Assembly (NCBI GenBank): GCA_023415815.1
Contig: JAEZJL010000359.1
Span: forward strand, 1 to 8,818
DNA length: 8,818 bases
DNA from: Bacillota bacterium
Lineage (GTDB): Bacteria; Bacillota; Clostridia; Acetivibrionales; DTU013
Direction of reading: 5' to 3'
Shown here: one piece after another, positions 7,276 to 8,818 of the stretch
Numbering within the stretch: the stretch's first letter is position 1
Layout: each line of letters begins with the position of its first letter
The notes under the pieces: generated by a model
What the model was told of the DNA's origin: nothing
Seen by the model: only the letters and a program-made list of their open reading frames with translations
The model's database searches: none
Program-made: the position numbers and the translations under genes

Positions 7276-7422
7276 ATGACGGCTGCCATTGCTTATTTCA
7301 TACAGGCGCCTGCACACCCGCTTTTTGGCGCTCTGGTTTGTGAGCTCCTGTCAGTTTCTCTCCCGGAGTTGAAGGGTCGCCGTCGCTGTGGTACAATAAT
7401 TACACTAACGCAGGCCGGTTGA
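7276..7422 (+). CDS. Doubtful small ORF, 48 codons
   Basis: The ATG at 7276 has a good Shine-Dalgarno site (AAAGGGGG, 7261-7268, 7 nt spacing) and opens a 48-residue frame. The product starts MTAAIAYFIQAPAHPLFGAL, has a moderately hydrophobic N-terminal half, and ends with a basic GRRRCG patch. I recognise no family. Against a real gene, its 3' end contains the promoter at 7369-7397 and its stop lies in the first TGATAACA repeat. A CCCC run (7243-7246) could pair with the Shine-Dalgarno GGGG. It could be a small membrane-associated peptide, a fragment of a lost gene, or chance. Confidence 0.22.
   Translation: MTAAIAYFIQAPAHPLFGALVCELLSVSLPELKGRRRCGTIITLTQAG
7369..7397 (+). promoter_or_regulatory. 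Promoter candidate for the AEC permease gene
   Basis: TTGAAG (7369-7374) and TACAAT (7392-7397) are separated by exactly 17 nt, with an extended -10 TGG just before TACAAT. The start point would be near 7404, giving a 5' leader of about 200 nt before the permease ATG. The elements closely resemble the leftward promoter at 7146-7117. Confidence 0.5.
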
Positions 7423-7452
7423 TAACACCCGGATGATAACAATTTGATAACA
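7420..7452 (+). repeat. Three TGATAACA direct repeats, putative operator
   Basis: The octamer TGATAACA occurs at 7420-7427, 7434-7441 and 7445-7452. The first and third copies extend to TTGATAACA. The starts are 14 and 11 bp apart, roughly one helical turn. The array lies about 16-48 bp downstream of the predicted start of the 7369-7397 promoter, where a bound repressor would block transcription. The regulator is unknown; the decayed LytTR protein is not an obvious match to this motif. Confidence 0.45.
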
Positions 7453-7539
7453 GTAAAATTCAGCGATATCACAGGAAATGGACAGCTTGTGTTAAATAAA
7501 GTAAAAGCTGACACCGATGCTAAACTAAATTGTTAAAAA

Positions 7540-7568
7540 TTGACCTTTATTTTGCGAGTGGCAATAAC
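7540..7568 (+). promoter_or_regulatory. Weaker second promoter candidate for the AEC permease gene
   Basis: TTGACC (7540-7545) is followed after 17 nt by AATAAC (7563-7568). The -35 is good (five of six) and the -10 is poor. It would give a short leader of about 28 nt and would bypass the TGATAACA repeats. Confidence 0.28.
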
Positions 7569-7603
7569 TTCAGCTTTCATCCCGGCCGAGACAAGGAGTA
7601 CGG

Positions 7604-8593
7604 ATGCATCAGATGGATATAGTGATTAATCAAATAGCGGTTATGCTTCTCCTGGTTTTGCTTGGCTACTTTGCGGGAAGGACGAAATATCTGCCAGAAA
7701 ACTCCGGCGTTTATATATCCACCCTGGTCATCAAGGTAACGGCTCCCTGCATGATCTTAACGACGATGGCCGCTTACGAATTTACAGATAAGACCTTGAG
7801 GGACGGCTTGTCCGTCAGCCTTTACACCATCTGTTTTATGGCGCTGGCTTGCCTCATAGGCCTTGGCGCAAGCCGGCTGATGAAGCTGGAGGGTGCGGTG
7901 GCGAATGTTTTCAGGGCCCACATCATGTTCGGCAACGTCGGATATCTGGCCCTGCCTCTTTTTAAATCCATCTTCGGAGAAAAAGGCCTTGTATACGCCG
8001 TTTTCTTTATAATCGCGCACGACATACTTATCTGGACGGCCGGCGTCTATCTGCTGAACAGGCATGCGGGGAAGAATGTAAAGGACAACCTGAGGCAGCT
8101 GTTCAACGCAAACACTCTCTCGTATACGCTGGGTCTGATTTTTGCGCTGACAAACCTCCATCAGATTATAATGAAAAGTCCGGTGGCGGGGGCCGTCTAC
8201 AACGCTCTTTACAACACGCTGAGCCCGCTTGGCAATGCCACGCTGTATCTGGTTATGATCTTTGTGGGCCTGAATCTGGCAGAGAACAGAACCGGCGGCC
8301 TTCGCGAGCTTTTAAGGAAGCATACGACACTGACGCTCGTATTTTTGAAGCTGCTGTTCATACCGGGTCTGGCGTATGTGCTGCTGAGCCTGCTCGGCAA
8401 CGGCATAGACCCGTTTGTCCGTGTAATACTGGTGCTTGAGCTGTCAATGCCGTGCGCCACCATAATTCCGGCGCTTGCCCTGCAATACGGCTCCGACCAC
8501 AGGCTTGCGACGGATAACGTTGTATATACGACCCTTTGCGCAATGGTCACGCTTCCGCTGTTCCTGTTTCTTCTCAATATTACGGGAGGCTGA
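7604..8593 (+). CDS. AEC-family permease (auxin efflux carrier/malate permease type)
   Basis: This 329-residue inner-membrane carrier belongs to the AEC family (PF03547), whose bacterial members export or exchange organic acids or other small anions. The substrate cannot be read from sequence. About ten hydrophobic segments are visible: roughly 7-25, 38-56, 70-90, 105-120, 128-151, 170-185, 205-224, 242-264, 270-293 and 305-326. Family blocks are FGNVGYLALPLF (109-120) and MPCATIIPALALQYG...ATDNVVYTTL (282-311). AAGGAG (7593-7598) lies 5 nt before the ATG at 7604; a second ATG at 7613 is less well placed. Arg codons are mainly AGG, as in guaA, so this gene looks native, unlike the kinase. It stands alone, with its own promoters and the TGATAACA repeats upstream. 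Confidence 0.9.
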   Translation: MHQMDIVINQIAVMLLLVLLGYFAGRTKYLPENSGVYISTLVIKVTAPCMILTTMAAYEFTDKTLRDGLSVSLYTICFMALACLIGLGASRLMKLEGAVANVFRAHIMFGNVGYLALPLFKSIFGEKGLVYAVFFIIAHDILIWTAGVYLLNRHAGKNVKDNLRQLFNANTLSYTLGLIFALTNLHQIIMKSPVAGAVYNALYNTLSPLGNATLYLVMIFVGLNLAENRTGGLRELLRKHTTLTLVFLKLLFIPGLAYVLLSLLGNGIDPFVRVILVLELSMPCATIIPALALQYGSDHRLATDNVVYTTLCAMVTLPLFLFLLNITGG

Positions 8594-8630
8594 CCCTCCG
8601 GACAATACGAATATTCAATGTTAATTCTTT

Positions 8631-8649
8631 AAAAACGTTCGTGTTTTTT
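8631..8649 (+). terminator. Weak terminator-like hairpin after the permease gene
   Basis: AAAAAC (8631-8636) pairs with GTTTTT (8643-8648). A G-T pair inside it leaves a TTCG tetraloop, and the T-run forms part of the stem. The stem is mostly A-T, so it is weak. A separate GGAGG/CCTCC stem (8585-8589/8595-8599) spans the permease stop codon but has no T-run. Confidence 0.35.
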
Positions 8650-8669
8650 GCTTGTTGAGATTGACAAGC
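8650..8669 (+). promoter_or_regulatory. Inverted repeat over the -35 box, putative operator
   Basis: GCTTGT (8650-8655) and ACAAGC (8664-8669) form a perfect 6+6 dyad with an 8-bp spacer. Its right arm overlaps the TTGACA at 8661-8666. A dimeric repressor bound there would cover the -35 box. Confidence 0.4.
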
Positions 8670-8689
8670 CATGCCCCTTTTGATACTAT
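8661..8689 (+). promoter_or_regulatory. Near-consensus sigma-A promoter for a gene beyond the window
   Basis: A perfect TTGACA (8661-8666), a 17-nt spacer and TACTAT (8684-8689) with an extended TGA just before it make this the best promoter in the window. Start of transcription is expected near 8696. No full gene follows in the remaining 120 bp, so it must drive something to the right. Confidence 0.7.
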
Positions 8690-8699
8690 AGGAAATGTA

Positions 8700-8818
8700 A
8701 GGGGCACTCGGACAAGTAACCCTGAAAGCCCCTGAAATGAACACTTATACATATATATGCGCCTTGGGCGGGTATGTATATTCGGGTTTTGATTATATAA
8801 TGCATTGACCCGCAAATG
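8700..8818 (+). ncRNA. Structured 5' leader (possible attenuator), truncated by the window edge
   Basis: Right after the predicted start, AGGGGC (8700-8705) pairs with GCCCCT (8728-8733). Next, TATACATA (8746-8753) pairs with TATGTATA (8773-8780) around an inner CGCC/GGCG stem (8760-8763/8767-8770). GCGGGT (8768-8773) could instead pair with ACCCGC (8808-8813), which would open the second hairpin. Such mutually exclusive pairings are typical of attenuators. I could not match it to a riboswitch class or a T-box. Where it ends is unknown. Confidence 0.4.
8737..8808 (+). CDS. Putative 23-codon leader peptide
   Basis: ATG at 8737 to TGA at 8806 encodes 23 residues beginning MNTYTYICALGGYVY, with five Tyr in all. 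It lies about 40 nt downstream of the predicted transcription start and overlaps both arms of the second leader hairpin. Ribosome movement over it would therefore change the RNA fold. The Shine-Dalgarno site is weak (GAAAG at 8724-8728, 8 nt before the ATG). The Tyr codons partly follow from the inverted TATACATA/TATGTATA repeat, so the Tyr content alone does not prove a leader peptide. Confidence 0.3.
   Translation: MNTYTYICALGGYVYSGFDYIMH

Larger units (their letters stand above)
7147..7603. other. Long intergenic region between the decayed two-component pair and the permease gene
   Basis: No recognisable gene lies here. It holds a doubtful 48-codon ORF, one good and one weak rightward promoter, three TGATAACA repeats, and a 6-bp inverted repeat CAGCTT (7483-7488)/AAGCTG (7505-7510). 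The stretch 7147-7275 contains only a 14-codon ATG frame at 7182, whose purine run is too close to the ATG to serve as a normal ribosome binding site. The left part may be residue of the same acquired segment as the kinase. Confidence 0.6.

Noticed and set aside
8700..8818. T-box or a known riboswitch class at the right end
   Set aside because: The T-box antiterminator core (GGGTGG...ACCGCG-like) is absent, and I could not match the conserved cores of c-di-GMP, ZTP, THF or TPP riboswitches.

Overview
This window reads as a chromosomal segment of a Clostridia-type Firmicute. Protein families are typical of that group (LarB/LarC, YtqA-like radical SAM, GHKL sensor kinase of the AgrC type, AEC permease). 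Shine-Dalgarno sites are purine-rich, TTG starts occur, intergenic DNA is AT-rich, and the promoters are of the sigma-A kind. The housekeeping genes lean strongly on AGG for Arg and often use ATA for Ile. No species is assigned.

Left part (1-3618, + strand). The window opens inside a Rossmann/DUF2520 protein. After a 123-bp gap with a possible promoter come larB and larC, two of the three genes that build the nickel-pincer (NPN) cofactor of lactate racemase-type enzymes. LarB carboxylates and hydrolyses nicotinic acid adenine dinucleotide, and LarC inserts nickel using CTP. The middle enzyme LarE and any LarA-type apoenzyme are not in this window. The end of larC overlaps by 26 nt the start of a YtqA/TIGR01212 radical SAM gene, so the three genes look like one transcription unit. 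larC is a single continuous frame with a histidine-rich linker.

Middle (3619-5462). guaA (GMP synthase) sits alone behind a very AT-rich leader and ends at a clear intrinsic terminator. It converges with the next gene.

Right-centre (5463-7603, mostly - strand). An AgrC/ComD-like GHKL sensor kinase is preceded by the wreck of its partner: a LytTR response regulator cut to 110 codons, with two in-frame stops, a frameshift and large deletions. Its Shine-Dalgarno site, its promoter and its TAATG stop/start overlap with the kinase are still visible. The kinase uses CGN Arg codons, unlike its neighbours, which suggests horizontal acquisition and later decay. The 522-bp gap beyond holds two promoter candidates of nearly the same design pointing in opposite directions, a doubtful 48-codon ORF, and three TGATAACA repeats just downstream of the rightward promoter.

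Right end (7604-8818, + strand). An AEC-family permease is followed by a near-consensus promoter with an inverted repeat over its -35 box. It feeds a structured leader with a Tyr-rich 23-codon ORF and competing hairpins, so the regulated gene probably starts just beyond the window. I found no rRNA, tRNA, CRISPR array, insertion sequence or complete new multi-gene system. The most notable points are the decayed two-component pair and the regulated leader at the right edge.
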